Positions 26,180 to 37,470 are shown, counted from the stretch's first letter. The stretch is 64,000 bases of DNA from Cyanobacteria bacterium SIG28 (GCA_015152525.1 SUTU01000001.1:1-64000), one strand, 5' to 3'. Translations and numbers: made by a program. The notes: generated by a model not told the origin, from the letters alone.

Positions 26180-26488
26180 ATGAACATTAAAAACCTGGAA
26201 AACAAGTTTAATAAATACACAGACAGGCTTTATAACAAATCTTTTAGAAATAGTAAGTCTTTAAATGAGGCTATAAAAAAAAGCATGAAAAGAACTGCAT
26301 TAAAATTGTTTTTTGCAAACATAAATTTGACAGCTATTCATAACTGTATAATAGAAAGTAAAAATGAAAATTTATTTAAAGACACTGATTATGATTTTTA
26401 TAGTCAAAATTTTAACAAAATATGTTGTTTGATAGAAGAAATACTGAATACTTTAGAAGATATATTCATAAAAAAGGCTGAGATATAA
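26180..26488 (+). CDS. Small helical protein of unknown function, divergent to the XRE gene
   Basis: 102 aa, predicted almost wholly helical: basic first half (SLNEAIKKSMKRTALKLF) and acidic second half (KICCLIEEILNTLEDIF). AGAGGAT lies before ATG 26180; the frame extends up to 26147 but that part is leader. It is transcribed from the consensus promoter under the putative operator. The pairing with a small XRE protein invites comparison with toxin-antitoxin or phage-type switches, without sequence proof. Confidence 0.75.
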   Translation: MNIKNLENKFNKYTDRLYNKSFRNSKSLNEAIKKSMKRTALKLFFANINLTAIHNCIIESKNENLFKDTDYDFYSQNFNKICCLIEEILNTLEDIFIKKAEI

Positions 26489-26506
26489 TTCTCAGCCTTT
26501 TTTTTA
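26473..26506. terminator. Bidirectional intrinsic terminator
   Basis: Stem AGGCTGAGA/TCTCAGCCT with loop TATAAT, flanked by A6 on the left and T8 on the right. The stop codon of the forward gene lies inside the hairpin. It also serves fusA from the other side. Confidence 0.9.
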
Positions 26507-26525
26507 TTATAATCTATATTTTAGA

Positions 26526-28613
26526 CTATTTGCTTGCTCCAGCCTTCTCGATAATTTCTTTTTCGATATTTGCAGGAACTTGTTCGTAGCATTGGAATTC
26601 CATAGAGAATGTACCACGACCTTGAGTGTTTGATCTCAAGTCAGTTGCATAACCAAACATGTTAGCCAAAGGAACAAGAGCTCTAACAATAACGTTACCT
26701 GTGTTACCTTGAGGTTCTTGACCTTCTACTCTACCACGTCTTCTTGAGATATCACCAATAATAGTACCGGTAAATTCATCAGGAATTTCGATTTCAACTT
26801 TCATCATAGGTTCTAAGATACAAGGTTGAGCTTTTCTGGTACCTTCTTTAATCGCCATAGAACCGGCAATTTTGAACGCCATTTCAGAAGAGTCAACTTC
26901 GTGGTAAGAACCATCATAAAGTTCAACCTTAACGTCTATCATTGGATAACCAGCTAAGATACCGCCTTCAAGAGCTTCTTCCATACCTTTTCTTGCAGGT
27001 TCGATGTATTCTTTAGGAATAGCACCACCAACGATTTTGTTTTCGAATACGAAACCTGCATTTTCTTCTGCTGGAGAAATTCTGATTTTAACGTGTCCGT
27101 ATTGACCTTTACCACCTGATTGTCTAGCGAATTTAGAATCTTGTTCAGCGTTACCACGGATAGTTTCTCTGTAAGCAACTTGTGGTTTACCGATGTTAGC
27201 TTCAACTTTGAATTCTCTTAACATACGGTCAACGATGATATCTAAGTGTAATTCGCCCATACCGGAAATAATTGTTTGACCGGTTTCAGCATCAGATTTA
27301 ACCCTGAATGATGGATCTTCTTCTGCAAGTTTTTGAAGAGCAATACCCATTTTATCTTGGTCAGCTTTTGTTTTTGGTTCAATTGCAACAGAGATAACCG
27401 GTTCAGGGAAAGTCATTCTTTCAAGGATAATAGGTGCTTTTTCATCACATAATGTATCACCTGTAGTAGTGTCTTTCAAACCAACTGCTGCACAAATATC
27501 ACCAGCATATACTTCAGTTTCTTCAAGTCTTTGATCAGCGTACATACGAACAAGTCTTGAGATACGTTCTTTTTTACCGTTTGTTGAGTTAAGAACATAA
27601 GAACCGGAAGTAATTACACCTGAGTAAACTCTTAAGAATGTTAAACGACCTACGAATGGGTCAGTCATAACTTTGAATGAAAGAGCAGAAAATGGTTCAG
27701 AGTCTGAAGAATGTCTTTCAGTTTTTGTACCGTCCTCTAATTCACCTTCAATAGCTTTAACATCAACAGGTGATGGCATATAATAAACAACGTTGTCTAA
27801 CAATAATTGAACACCTTTGTTTTTGAACGCTGTACCACAGTTTACAGGAACTATTTTGTTATCACAAACTGCTTTTCTCAAACCTGCTCTTAATTCTTCA
27901 ACAGTAATTGAATCCGGATCTTCGAAGAATTTTTCCATTAAAGCGTCATCTTCAGAAGCAATAGCTTCAACAAGAGCTTCTCTGTATTCTCTGGCTTTAT
28001 CAGCTAAATCTGCAGGAATTTCTTCTACTTTAATATCTGTACCTAAATCGTTAGTGTAGATGTGAGCTTTCATTTCAAACAAATCTACAATACCTTTGAA
28101 GTTATCTTCATTACCGATAGGTAATTGAATAGGATGAGCATTAGCACCTAATCTGTTTTTAAGTTGATCAACAACTCTATAGAAGTCAGCACCTGTTCTA
28201 TCCATTTTGTTAACGAATACCATACGAGGAACTTCGTATCTGTTAGCTTGTCTCCAAACTGTTTCTGATTGTGATTGAACACCACCTACTGCACAGAATA
28301 CAGCAACAACACCGTCTAGTACACGAAGTGAACGTTCTACTTCGATTGTGAAGTCAACGTGGCCTGGTGTGTCGATGATGTTGATTTGGTGACCTTTCCA
28401 TTCAGCTGTTACTGCAGCAGATTGGATTGTAATACCTCTTTCCTTTTCTTGTTCCATAAAGTCAGTTACAGCAGCACCGTCGTGTGTTTCACCGATTTTG
28501 TGAGTTTTACCTGTGTAGAAAAGGATACGTTCAGTTGTAGTGGTTTTACCAGCATCGATGTGAGCAGCAATACCAATATTTCTGATTTTTTCTAATGGAG
28601 TTTTTCTAGCCAT
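26526..28613 (-). CDS. fusA: Elongation factor G
   Basis: 695 aa, full length. GTPase driving ribosomal translocation and, with RRF, recycling. G1 [10 protein letters not shown], the switch-I region [19 protein letters not shown]3 DTPGHVDF and G4 NKMDRTGA are present, followed by domains II-V ([12 protein letters not shown] in domain [20 protein letters not shown] in V). It stands alone, not beside rpsL, rpsG or tuf. The 215-bp region upstream has a candidate -10 TATAAT on the minus strand at 28755-28760 and a long leader in which I recognise no known regulatory RNA. Confidence 0.98.
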   Translation of the reverse strand: MARKTPLEKIRNIGIAAHIDAGKTTTTERILFYTGKTHKIGETHDGAAVTDFMEQEKERGITIQSAAVTAEWKGHQINIIDTPGHVDFTIEVERSLRVLDGVVAVFCAVGGVQSQSETVWRQANRYEVPRMVFVNKMDRTGADFYRVVDQLKNRLGANAHPIQLPIGNEDNFKGIVDLFEMKAHIYTNDLGTDIKVEEIPADLADKAREYREALVEAIASEDDALMEKFFEDPDSITVEELRAGLRKAVCDNKIVPVNCGTAFKNKGVQLLLDNVVYYMPSPVDVKAIEGELEDGTKTERHSSDSEPFSALSFKVMTDPFVGRLTFLRVYSGVITSGSYVLNSTNGKKERISRLVRMYADQRLEETEVYAGDICAAVGLKDTTTGDTLCDEKAPIILERMTFPEPVISVAIEPKTKADQDKMGIALQKLAEEDPSFRVKSDAETGQTIISGMGELHLDIIVDRMLREFKVEANIGKPQVAYRETIRGNAEQDSKFARQSGGKGQYGHVKIRISPAEENAGFVFENKIVGGAIPKEYIEPARKGMEEALEGGILAGYPMIDVKVELYDGSYHEVDSSEMAFKIAGSMAIKEGTRKAQPCILEPMMKVEIEIPDEFTGTIIGDISRRRGRVEGQEPQGNTGNVIVRALVPLANMFGYATDLRSNTQGRGTFSMEFQCYEQVPANIEKEIIEKAGASK

Positions 28614-28828
28614 TGTCTTTTTCCCTTTTTATATTTTACTACTACTATTTATACTGTCATTTTGGATTGTCAGTTTATAAAACGACCTACTTTGCCAGTC
28701 AAGATTATTGTCGCACGAACATACTTTACTCGCAAGTAGTTATAAAAAGAAATCATTATAATACTCATATTGAATAAATACTTAAATTAGTGTTATTATA
28801 AAAAAGCATTCAAAACAAGGAGAATTTT

Positions 28829-29620
28829 GTGAATATACTTGTTATTGGCTCAAATCTTATTACCGAAGAAATTACAAAACTGTGCAATAAATCAAAAATT
28901 CATAACAAAGTATTTTCTGCTTCAAACGATATTTCAGAGAATATCCCAAATATAGAATATAAAACTTTTCAAGATTTGGCCAACAAAGCTAAAAAATTAC
29001 AAGTAGATGTAAGTATTATTTGTGATAAGAGTTTAATACAAGAAGGGTTGACAGAATTTTTTAACAAAAATTATCTAAATACAATTTCTGTTAACAAAAA
29101 ATGGCTAAATTTAGAAACTTCTCGTACTGCTGCCAAACAATTAATGGCTCATTACCAAATAAACACTCCTGAAACAATAAAAGCACCACTTACTTTTCCT
29201 ATAGTTTTAAAAACTGATGAGCCAAATACAGACTTTATTGCAAAATCTATGCAAGAGCTAGTTGATAAAAAAAGTAAAATAACACAAAAAACCTTTTTAG
29301 AAGAATATCTCGAAGGAACAGAAACCAACATTTTATGTTTTTGGGACGGTAAAAATTTATGGACAAACTCTTCTGATAAAAGCTTCTCAGAGGTTCAAAC
29401 AGATAGATTTGAGCTTTTAAAAACAAAATTAAACTTCATGTTATCAGATGAAAAAGCTGATTTTATCGGGATTTTCAATATTAAATTAATTTGGGCAAAA
29501 AATGATTGGTATGTACTGGAATTTATAATGCATCTTAACGAAACCTTTGAGATAAACATAAAAACAGATTTTCTGTACTTAATAAATTCTGCAATATACC
29601 AAAAGTTAAATGAAATCTAA
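28829..29620 (+). CDS. PurD-like (GAR synthetase) homologue, reduced
   Basis: 263 aa with GTG start after AAGGAGAA. The start MNILVIGSNLITEEITKLC and the order of segments follow phosphoribosylamine-glycine ligase: an N-terminal Rossmann-like part, then an ATP-grasp region with FPIVLKTDEPN and FLEEYLEGTETNILCFWDGK. It is far shorter than PurD (about 420 aa), and the substrate loops and the usual C-terminal domain are missing. It is therefore probably not a working PurD; it may be a diverged ATP-grasp ligase or a decaying paralogue. It ends at a strong terminator. Confidence 0.72.
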   Translation: MNILVIGSNLITEEITKLCNKSKIHNKVFSASNDISENIPNIEYKTFQDLANKAKKLQVDVSIICDKSLIQEGLTEFFNKNYLNTISVNKKWLNLETSRTAAKQLMAHYQINTPETIKAPLTFPIVLKTDEPNTDFIAKSMQELVDKKSKITQKTFLEEYLEGTETNILCFWDGKNLWTNSSDKSFSEVQTDRFELLKTKLNFMLSDEKADFIGIFNIKLIWAKNDWYVLEFIMHLNETFEINIKTDFLYLINSAIYQKLNEI

Positions 29621-29623
29621 AAA

Positions 29624-29658
29624 AATGACCTCGATTTAAATTCGAGGTCATTCATTTT
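29624..29658. terminator. Bidirectional intrinsic terminator
   Basis: An 11-bp stem AATGACCTCGA/TCGAGGTCATT lies between convergent genes, flanked by A-rich and T-rich runs. Confidence 0.88.
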
Positions 29659-29659
29659 T

Positions 29660-30928
<1,269 letters not shown>

Positions 30929-31093
30929 CTACTCCTTCAAATTTGCAACGCTAACTTTATACTTATTATCATCTATAGAAACAATAGCCCATCTTAGAGG
31001 ATTAACATTATGTTTCTTTAATTCAGTTTCAAAATATTCAACGGTTGGTTCAGCTTTAAAAGGAATTTCAACCGTTATGGATTCTACCTGCAT
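30929..31093 (-). CDS. 54-aa conserved-looking small protein upstream of ahcY
   Basis: Reads MQVESITVEIPFKAEPTVEY and continues to a C-terminal VSVANLKE. The ATG at 31093 follows GAGG at 7-nt spacing, and the stop codon overlaps the ahcY Shine-Dalgarno with 3 nt between the genes. Codon use is normal and the alternating hydrophobic pattern suggests a small beta-alpha-beta fold. I do not know the family. The tight coupling implies a role linked to the methyl cycle. Confidence 0.75.
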   Translation of the reverse strand: MQVESITVEIPFKAEPTVEYFETELKKHNVNPLRWAIVSIDDNKYKVSVANLKE

Positions 31094-31130
31094 CCTAAAA
31101 CCTCATTAATTTAAATGATGATCAATAAAG

Positions 31131-31158
31131 ATTATAATATATAAATAGCTATAATCAA
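31131..31158 (-). promoter_or_regulatory. Promoter TTGATT-N16-TATAAT of the ahcY operon
   Basis: Minus-strand -35 TTGATT (31153-31158) and -10 TATAAT (31131-31136). The leader to the ATG at 31093 is only about 30 nt, too short for a SAM or SAH riboswitch. Confidence 0.5.
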
Positions 31159-31344
31159 TATAATAAAGTTACAATTTTAATAAACACCCTATTGCAATAA
31201 AAGAAATAATATGAGATAATAAAGTTAAGGTGGAATTATTAAGTTAGTTTTTTAACCTTTGGTTGAGGATAGAGTTTGTTAAAGCTTATTTTCCTGCCGT
31301 TTTTGTATTACAAAACCCGAAAAAAAGGATGTTGTTTCACGTTT

Positions 31345-34300
31345 ATGAGTGAATTTAGATTTAATTATGATTTCTTAAAGAAAAACGCGACTGCAGGAAG
31401 TTGGCGCCGTGGTTATGAAGTTTACCAAAAAGATTTAATATTAGAAGCTTATGCTGAGAAAAACTTTTACAAAGGTAAAGTTAAAGGAAATTATCAAGAT
31501 TTTTACGTTACCGACTTGATTTTTAAAAAGAATAAAGTTGAAGCTCGTTGTAATTGTCCTTTAAAGGAAGAGTGGTGTAAACACTCAGTTGCAGTTGCTC
31601 TAAAAGCAATTGAAGAAGGTGCTTTTGATAAATTTGCACAAGAAAAATTTAATATAGAGCCTGATTTAAGCGATATTGTAGCACCTGAATTAACAGAACC
31701 TAAAGGAAACTACATTTTCCATTTCAATCCAAAGCGTCGCCAAAATTTCTTCTCTATTCTTGTTAGAGATAGGAATACTAACAAGATAGTTCGTTCGATA
31801 GAAACTATTTTAAGAGCACTTATCGAATTACAACGAACTGGCGAGAATTTTGAATTAAACGATGAACAAAAGGCAGAAATAGCACTTTTTCAAACACTTT
31901 TAAAGATTGCAAAGCAGGATAAAAAAGCCGGTTGGTATGATATTCCGATAACAAAATTTGCGCCGGTATTCCCATTAATGGCTGAACTAGAAGAAGTTCT
32001 TGACGAAAAAACTAAAGAACGGATTATGTTTACCGACAAAACTTGGGATTTGAATCTTGATGTTTCTACAACAAATGTGAATGGCGGAACAAATATTGTA
32101 TTAGAATTATTTTGGACAAGACCGGATAAAGATGAAACTTACCCGTTTGAAGAAATAAAATATTTTTCACGACAAATTAAATGGGGTAGATATCAAAACT
32201 TAATATTCCCAATAAATATTGCAATGAACGAGCTTCCGCAAAGCATTATTAAATCAACATTTACGGATCTTAAGGATGCAGATGGCGGTAAATTTGTTTA
32301 CGAAGAGTTACCGCATTTAAAAGAAATAATGAACGTTACAATAGCTGAAAACATTAGTAAATTACTGTTAGAACATCAGCCGCCGTTAAACATTGTAACG
32401 CTAGGAATTGATTATGACCAATCCTTAAAAGCTTCATTAGAATTTGATTATTCAGGCGTAAGAGTACCATACTCAAAAACCAATGATAAATCACCATACT
32501 TGTCTGTTAAATCTAAAGAAGAAGACTTAGTATATTGGATAAAACGTGATTATCAACACGAGCAATTAGCATACAATATGCTACTGGCTTGTAAATTTGT
32601 ACCGATGCAAACAAACAACTTGGCACTGGAAAAAGAAAACGCCATTGATTTTTACAATTATTACATCCAACAAGCAGGTGAAGGTTGGAAATTTGAAGAA
32701 CGTGATGATATGAACTTCTTTAAATTACTTAAAGAACCGTTCAGAATGTGTGCTAAAATAGATTTCTCTGAAGAATCTGTTGATAGTATGGAAATTCAAA
32801 TCTATGGTCAAGTAGGCGAAGAGATTATTAACTTCGACGACATATACGAAACAATCCAAAGCGGTGAAAAATATTCAAGAGTTCGAAGTTTAGGGTTTGT
32901 TGAGTATCCGGCACAGAATATTTATCAAATAATGCGTTCATTTAACTCTTTTGACGCATACAGAAATAATGACAACACGTTTTTAGTAAAAACATATCGT
33001 GTAGGTTTGATTACAGAACTTCAAAACCAAGGTTTTGAGCTTGTAATGAGCGATAAATTTAAAAAATTCTGGGAACAAATTTCCACCTTCTCTACAACAT
33101 CAGAAGGTATTGATTTGCCTAAAGGTGTTAATGCTGAATTTCGTGAATACCAAATTAAAGGCTTTAATTGGCTTTGGTTTATGTATCAATACGGCTTAAA
33201 TGGTATATTGGCAGATGATATGGGGTTGGGTAAAACACTGCAAGCTTTAGCTTTATTACAGAAAGCTAAAGAAGTTGACGGACCTGAACCAACTTTGGTT
33301 ATTGCACCAACTACTGTTGTATTTAACTGGGAAGCTGAAATTCAAAAATTCACACCGGAGCTATCTTGCCTTAAAATTTCCGGTGCTGACAGGAAAACTT
33401 TATTCAAAGAAATTCCAAACCACGATATTATTATTACGAGTTATGCACTGGTTAGACGTGATATAGCTAAATTAAAAAAATATAAATTCAGATATGTAAT
33501 CTTGGATGAATCTCAAAACATCAAGAACGCAATATCTCAAACAGCACAAGCTGTTAAAGAATTAGTTTCTGACCATAAACTGGCTTTATCAGGTACACCT
33601 ATTGAAAATAAACTTGAAGAACTTTGGTCAGTTTTCGACTTCTTGATGCCGGGCTTCTTGTTTAATGTTGCAGAATTTAACTATAGATACGTAACACCAA
33701 TAATGGAAAGACAAGATAAGACCGTTGAAAAACGTTTAAAACTACAAATCTTCCCATTCATCTTAAGACGTATGAAACGAGATGTAGCAAAAGACTTGCC
33801 GGATAAAGTTGAAAATATGGCATATTGTGAACTTACAGATGAACAAAGAGATTTCTACTTAGAAGTTCTGGATAGCACTAAAGAAGAATTGTTCAAGAGT
33901 ATTGAACTTAACGGGCTTGAAAAGAGCAGAATGTCTATATTCTCAGCATTACTTAGACTTAGACAAATTTGTTGTCATCCTAAATTATACGATAAAGAAC
34001 ATGTTAAAGGTGTTATCCAATCAGGTAAGTTTGAATATCTGAAGGGTATGCTTGAACAAATTATTCAAGAAAAACACAGAGTATTGCTATTCAGCCAATT
34101 TGTAGACATGCTTGATATCATTAAAGGTTGGTTAGAACGCTCCGGAATACCTTATGAATACTTAACAGGTAAGACAAAAGATAGACAAAAAGCTGTTGAA
34201 AACTTTAATAATAATCCGAATATTCCAATATTCTTAATAAGTTTGAAAGCCGGCGGTACCGGATTAAACTTAACCGGTGCTGATTACGTAATTCACTATG

Positions 34301-34533
34301 ACCCATGGTGGAACCCTGCAGTAGAAGATCAAGCTACTGACCGTGCTTATCGTATCGGTCAAACTAAAAAAGTATTCGTTTATAGACTTATTACTAAAAA
34401 TACTGTTGAAGAAAAAATTCAAAAGATTAAAGGTAGAAAACGAGATCTTGTAGACAGCGTAGTTTCTATCGATAGAAATATCGTTAAATCTTTAACAATG
34501 GAAGACATTAAAGATATCTTCTCAGCTGATTAA
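31345..34533 (+). CDS. SWIM zinc-finger SNF2-family helicase
   Basis: 1062 aa. The SWIM zinc finger near the N-terminus is CNCPLKEEWCKH (CxCx7CxH). A long middle region of unknown role is followed by the SNF2 ATPase: DDMGLGKTLQAL (Walker A), IITSYALVRRD, DESQNIKN (motif II), LSGTPIENKLEELWS, and the second lobe with SLKAGGTGLNLTGADYVIHY and ATDRAYRIGQ. Such proteins are double-stranded DNA translocases that remodel protein-DNA complexes, as RapA does for RNA polymerase; the target here is unknown. The frame extends to 31276, but the start at MSEFRFNYDF fits the family better; AAGGATG is 14 nt upstream. Confidence 0.93.
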   Translation: MSEFRFNYDFLKKNATAGSWRRGYEVYQKDLILEAYAEKNFYKGKVKGNYQDFYVTDLIFKKNKVEARCNCPLKEEWCKHSVAVALKAIEEGAFDKFAQEKFNIEPDLSDIVAPELTEPKGNYIFHFNPKRRQNFFSILVRDRNTNKIVRSIETILRALIELQRTGENFELNDEQKAEIALFQTLLKIAKQDKKAGWYDIPITKFAPVFPLMAELEEVLDEKTKERIMFTDKTWDLNLDVSTTNVNGGTNIVLELFWTRPDKDETYPFEEIKYFSRQIKWGRYQNLIFPINIAMNELPQSIIKSTFTDLKDADGGKFVYEELPHLKEIMNVTIAENISKLLLEHQPPLNIVTLGIDYDQSLKASLEFDYSGVRVPYSKTNDKSPYLSVKSKEEDLVYWIKRDYQHEQLAYNMLLACKFVPMQTNNLALEKENAIDFYNYYIQQAGEGWKFEERDDMNFFKLLKEPFRMCAKIDFSEESVDSMEIQIYGQVGEEIINFDDIYETIQSGEKYSRVRSLGFVEYPAQNIYQIMRSFNSFDAYRNNDNTFLVKTYRVGLITELQNQGFELVMSDKFKKFWEQISTFSTTSEGIDLPKGVNAEFREYQIKGFNWLWFMYQYGLNGILADDMGLGKTLQALALLQKAKEVDGPEPTLVIAPTTVVFNWEAEIQKFTPELSCLKISGADRKTLFKEIPNHDIIITSYALVRRDIAKLKKYKFRYVILDESQNIKNAISQTAQAVKELVSDHKLALSGTPIENKLEELWSVFDFLMPGFLFNVAEFNYRYVTPIMERQDKTVEKRLKLQIFPFILRRMKRDVAKDLPDKVENMAYCELTDEQRDFYLEVLDSTKEELFKSIELNGLEKSRMSIFSALLRLRQICCHPKLYDKEHVKGVIQSGKFEYLKGMLEQIIQEKHRVLLFSQFVDMLDIIKGWLERSGIPYEYLTGKTKDRQKAVENFNNNPNIPIFLISLKAGGTGLNLTGADYVIHYDPWWNPAVEDQATDRAYRIGQTKKVFVYRLITKNTVEEKIQKIKGRKRDLVDSVVSIDRNIVKSLTMEDIKDIFSAD

Positions 34534-34706
34534 CCTTATTTTTCTTGTTACCTCAAAACTCACATTTTGATTATTTTATATTGTGCCCGTATTTAGATTG
34601 TTAAGTTTTGTTACAATATAAATAAAAAAAAGGCAATTAAGAGAAATAAAAATACTTTATATTAATGTAAGGTAAAAGGTTAACAATTTTATTGTAGGAG
34701 GTCGAA

Positions 34707-35672
34707 ATGTCTACCAATGACATCTCACTAGGAACAGGGTTAGGCACTCTGGGATTAAATTCACCGGGCATGTATAGTTCATATGCCGGAATAGCTCCAT
34801 ATTCATTAAGTTTTGGAGGTTTGGGATCATTAGGTGCTATGGGTGCTATGGGCACACTAGGTACTTTAGGAACAATGGGGACTATGGGATACAACCCAAT
34901 GTTGATGGGTATGTATAATCCAGTGTATTACAGTCAGTTAATGAACCAAATGGAAACAAACCAAGCTCACCATTCTGCTGATATGCAAGCTTTAACTTTA
35001 CAAAATGAACTCCGTGCCTACCAAAATACAGATAATGCTACAATAAATAAAATTGTTACAAATGCAAGCGTACAACAAAATATTACAAACCTATATAATG
35101 CTGTTCAAAGCAAAAATCTAGACGGTATTTGTGATGCATTTGATAATTTAAAAATGCAAATTCTTTCAACTTATGGTGCTAATATTGCAGCAAGAGGTGA
35201 TAAAGAAAATGCAGATAAAGCGGCTACAAGAATTATAGAAACACTATACAGAAGTATGACTAATAGCGACTTAAGAACAGATATTGCTAAATGTGGTGAA
35301 AAAGCTGCAACAAATGGTTTTATGCAAGGATTTCGTCCTGGACATCACGACAGATATGTTGATGAAACACTGCATCATTGCTTTGGTTCTTCAATAGATA
35401 GAAAACAATCTAAAGATGAACAACAAGAACTTGGTAGATATGTCGGTAAAGCCGCTAGGGTAGTTGAAAAAAGTGCAATCGGTGCCGGTATAGGTGCGGC
35501 TGGCTATACAGCTCTTTGGGGATTAAGTAACTTAATTCCATTTATAAGTCCTAAATTTAACTTTAAAGCAATGGCAAGATTTGGTAAAATTGGCGGTTTA
35601 GCAGCTGCAGGGATTTCAATTTACAACTTGTTCGCTAAAGACAAAGTTAATCTTGGTCCGATTACAACATAA
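34707..35672 (+). CDS. Gly/Met-rich repeat protein of unknown function
   Basis: 321 aa. Residues 1-70 are low complexity with repeated GAMGAMGTLGTLGTMG units, followed by Met/Tyr/Asn-rich sequence. The middle (80-215) is helical. The C-terminal third has two hydrophobic glycine-rich segments, SAIGAGIGAAGYTALWGLSN and FGKIGGLAAAGISIYNLF, that could form a membrane hairpin. There is no signal peptide. AGGAGG at ideal spacing gives strong translation. Family not recognised. Confidence 0.78.
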   Translation: MSTNDISLGTGLGTLGLNSPGMYSSYAGIAPYSLSFGGLGSLGAMGAMGTLGTLGTMGTMGYNPMLMGMYNPVYYSQLMNQMETNQAHHSADMQALTLQNELRAYQNTDNATINKIVTNASVQQNITNLYNAVQSKNLDGICDAFDNLKMQILSTYGANIAARGDKENADKAATRIIETLYRSMTNSDLRTDIAKCGEKAATNGFMQGFRPGHHDRYVDETLHHCFGSSIDRKQSKDEQQELGRYVGKAARVVEKSAIGAGIGAAGYTALWGLSNLIPFISPKFNFKAMARFGKIGGLAAAGISIYNLFAKDKVNLGPITT

Positions 35673-35688
35673 CTTATTTTCAATAAAA

Positions 35689-35717
35689 AAACCTGTTCAT
35701 TTTGAACAGGTTTTTCT
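35689..35717. terminator. Bidirectional intrinsic terminator
   Basis: Stem ACCTGTTCA/TGAACAGGT with TTT loop, A6 before and T5 after, between convergent genes. Confidence 0.92.
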
Positions 35718-35722
35718 TTATT

Positions 35723-35896
35723 CTAAACTTTACGTTTACGAGCTGCTTCTGATTTGCGTTTTCTTTTAACGCTAGGCTTTTCATATCTTTCACGTTTCTT
35801 TACTTCAGAAAGAATACCAGCTTTTTGGATTTTCTTTTTGAATCTACGTAAAGCGCTTTCGATACTTTCGTTTTCGCCTACTTTAACTTCTGCCAT
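35723..35896 (-). CDS. rpsU: 30S ribosomal protein S21
   Basis: 57 aa: [20 protein letters not shown], then [20 protein letters not shown] and a very basic C-terminus. Part of the 30S platform near the anti-Shine-Dalgarno, affecting initiation. I start at ATG 35896 behind GGTGGTG; a longer frame to 35989 would cross the gene boundary with lepB. Confidence 0.97.
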   Translation of the reverse strand: MAEVKVGENESIESALRRFKKKIQKAGILSEVKKRERYEKPSVKRKRKSEAARKRKV

Positions 35897-35972
35897 CGTA
35901 TATTCACCACCTTTATTAGCTTCATTGTACAAAAACATAATAAAACAAACAGTTTCAGATTGCAAGCATAGC

Positions 35973-36614
35973 TTAATTAAGCTTGCCAAGGCGATTTAGA
36001 GGCCAGAAGGTAAAGACAGCTCTACCAATAAATCTGTCTTTCGATAAAGTCCCCCAAAAACGGCTATCTTGAGAGTTTCCTCTATTATCACCCATCATAA
36101 AATATTCACCCTCAGGAATAATAAATGGCCCGCAATACATATTATCATAACATTTGTGATAATCGTATTCGCTCATGATATATTCTTCACTTAAGCGTTT
36201 ATCGTTAATATAAACGTGGTGAGCACCTTTTTCATCAGCTTTAATTTCAAATTTTTCTCCGGGTAAACCAATAACTCTTTTAATATAAGCTACGTCCTTG
36301 CAGAAAAAACCGGTTAAGCGACTAAAGACTGCAAGAGGAGAATATTTTAATTCCACAAATGGTGGATAAAATATCATAATATCGCCTCGTTTTGGTTCAT
36401 TTTCAAAATTTTGATTTTTTATGATATTAGGGAATTTAGTTAATTTCTCAACGACAATACGATCACCTTCTATCAAGGTTGGTTTCATCGAGCCTGAAGG
36501 AATCCAGCGTAATTCCGCTATAAAAAATCTGATAATTATAACGGCTACAACAACAAAAATTATTGTATCAATTGTTTCTTTAAACTCAGCTTTAAATTTT
36601 TCTTTATCAATCAT
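35973..36614 (-). CDS. lepB: Signal peptidase I
   Basis: 213 aa. Cleaves signal peptides at the outer face of the inner membrane. One N-terminal membrane helix ([17 protein letters not shown]), nucleophile Ser42 in PSGSMKPTL, general base Lys112 in [11 protein letters not shown], and the box E signature [11 protein letters not shown]. The ATG overlaps the preceding stop codon (ATGA), so it is coupled with the polyprenyl synthase homologue. Confidence 0.96.
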   Translation of the reverse strand: MIDKEKFKAEFKETIDTIIFVVVAVIIIRFFIAELRWIPSGSMKPTLIEGDRIVVEKLTKFPNIIKNQNFENEPKRGDIMIFYPPFVELKYSPLAVFSRLTGFFCKDVAYIKRVIGLPGEKFEIKADEKGAHHVYINDKRLSEEYIMSEYDYHKCYDNMYCGPFIIPEGEYFMMGDNRGNSQDSRFWGTLSKDRFIGRAVFTFWPLNRLGKLN

Positions 36615-37396
36615 AATTCTTTAACCAAACTCTCTAATTCTTCTTTATAAATATTATTAGAAAAATCTTCTAAAATCCTAAACATTTTCTCCTTGTAATT
36701 ATCTAATAATAACGTTGTTTTTTCAATACCTAAAACATCTATTGCAGTAAGAATTCCATTCTGTTTATCAAGAGCAGCAGATACCTTGTTTAAATCGTTT
36801 TTTATTTGAAAACATACACCATATAAATCGCCAAAATATTCAGCTGTTCTTAAATCAATATTTAAAAGCAAAGCACAACTTTTAAAAACAGAAGAAAATA
36901 ATATTGCTGTTTTATTTCTGCAAATTTCAATATATTCATCTTCTGTTGGCAATTTTGTTCTTAAAAAGAATTGCTGAATTTCTGCCTCACACATTTTTTT
37001 TATACAGTCTTTAAAAAGCCTTATTATTTCTATATTTTCAATGTCTAATAATTTTTCCACAGCTAATGCTGTTAAATAATCACCTGACAATATCGAAATT
37101 TTAGGCGTATGTTTGTTTGATATAGTTGTTTTTCCACGTCTTAAAGTAGCATTATCCAAAACATCATCGTGTAATAAAGAAGCATTGTGAATAATTTCTC
37201 CAACCGCTAATATTTTACAAATTTCATTTGTAATTACAACATTTTGAGATTTTAAATACAAAAGACAAAGAGTTGAACGTATAAACTTTGAACCGGATGA
37301 AACGAAATCTTTTAAATTTTCATCCGGCAGCGGATCTGTAAAACCCTCAACCATTATATTTTTTACAATCTCAAGCTCTTTATCTATAATTTTCAT
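36611..37396 (-). CDS. Polyprenyl diphosphate synthase homologue, partly degenerate
   Basis: 261 aa. The first aspartate-rich motif is intact (LLHDDVLDNATLRRGKTT), followed by LSGDYLTALAVEKL. At the second, FQIKNDLNKVS stands where active enzymes have a DDxxD-type sequence, and the protein is some 40-60 residues shorter than usual. The family chains isopentenyl diphosphate into the long prenyl tails of quinones or lipid carriers. Loss of the second motif suggests a regulatory subunit of a heteromeric synthase or impaired activity. Four-base overlap with lepB. A possible extended -10 (TGATAAGAT) ends 6 nt before the ATG. Confidence 0.82.
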   Translation of the reverse strand: MKIIDKELEIVKNIMVEGFTDPLPDENLKDFVSSGSKFIRSTLCLLYLKSQNVVITNEICKILAVGEIIHNASLLHDDVLDNATLRRGKTTISNKHTPKISILSGDYLTALAVEKLLDIENIEIIRLFKDCIKKMCEAEIQQFFLRTKLPTEDEYIEICRNKTAILFSSVFKSCALLLNIDLRTAEYFGDLYGVCFQIKNDLNKVSAALDKQNGILTAIDVLGIEKTTLLLDNYKEKMFRILEDFSNNIYKEELESLVKEL

Positions 37397-37439
37397 AAAA
37401 AAATCTTATCACAAATATTGACTTATGTAATCAGACAAA

Positions 37440-37470
37440 CGGGGCGAAAATGCTTTGCATTTTCGCCCCG
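37440..37470. other. Perfect GC-rich hairpin downstream of the flagellin gene
   Basis: A 14-bp perfect stem CGGGGCGAAAATGC / GCATTTTCGCCCCG with TTT loop. It has no T run on either side, so it is not a classic intrinsic terminator. It lies about 90 bp beyond the flagellin stop and may stabilise or end that mRNA. Confidence 0.75.

Noticed and set aside
31094-31130. Possible SAH or SAM riboswitch before the ahcY operon
   Set aside because: The leader from the likely promoter is about 30 nt, too short, and no conserved core is visible.
37440-37470. Classic Rho-independent terminator
   Set aside because: The stem is perfect but no U tract follows on either strand, so I list it as a hairpin of unknown role.
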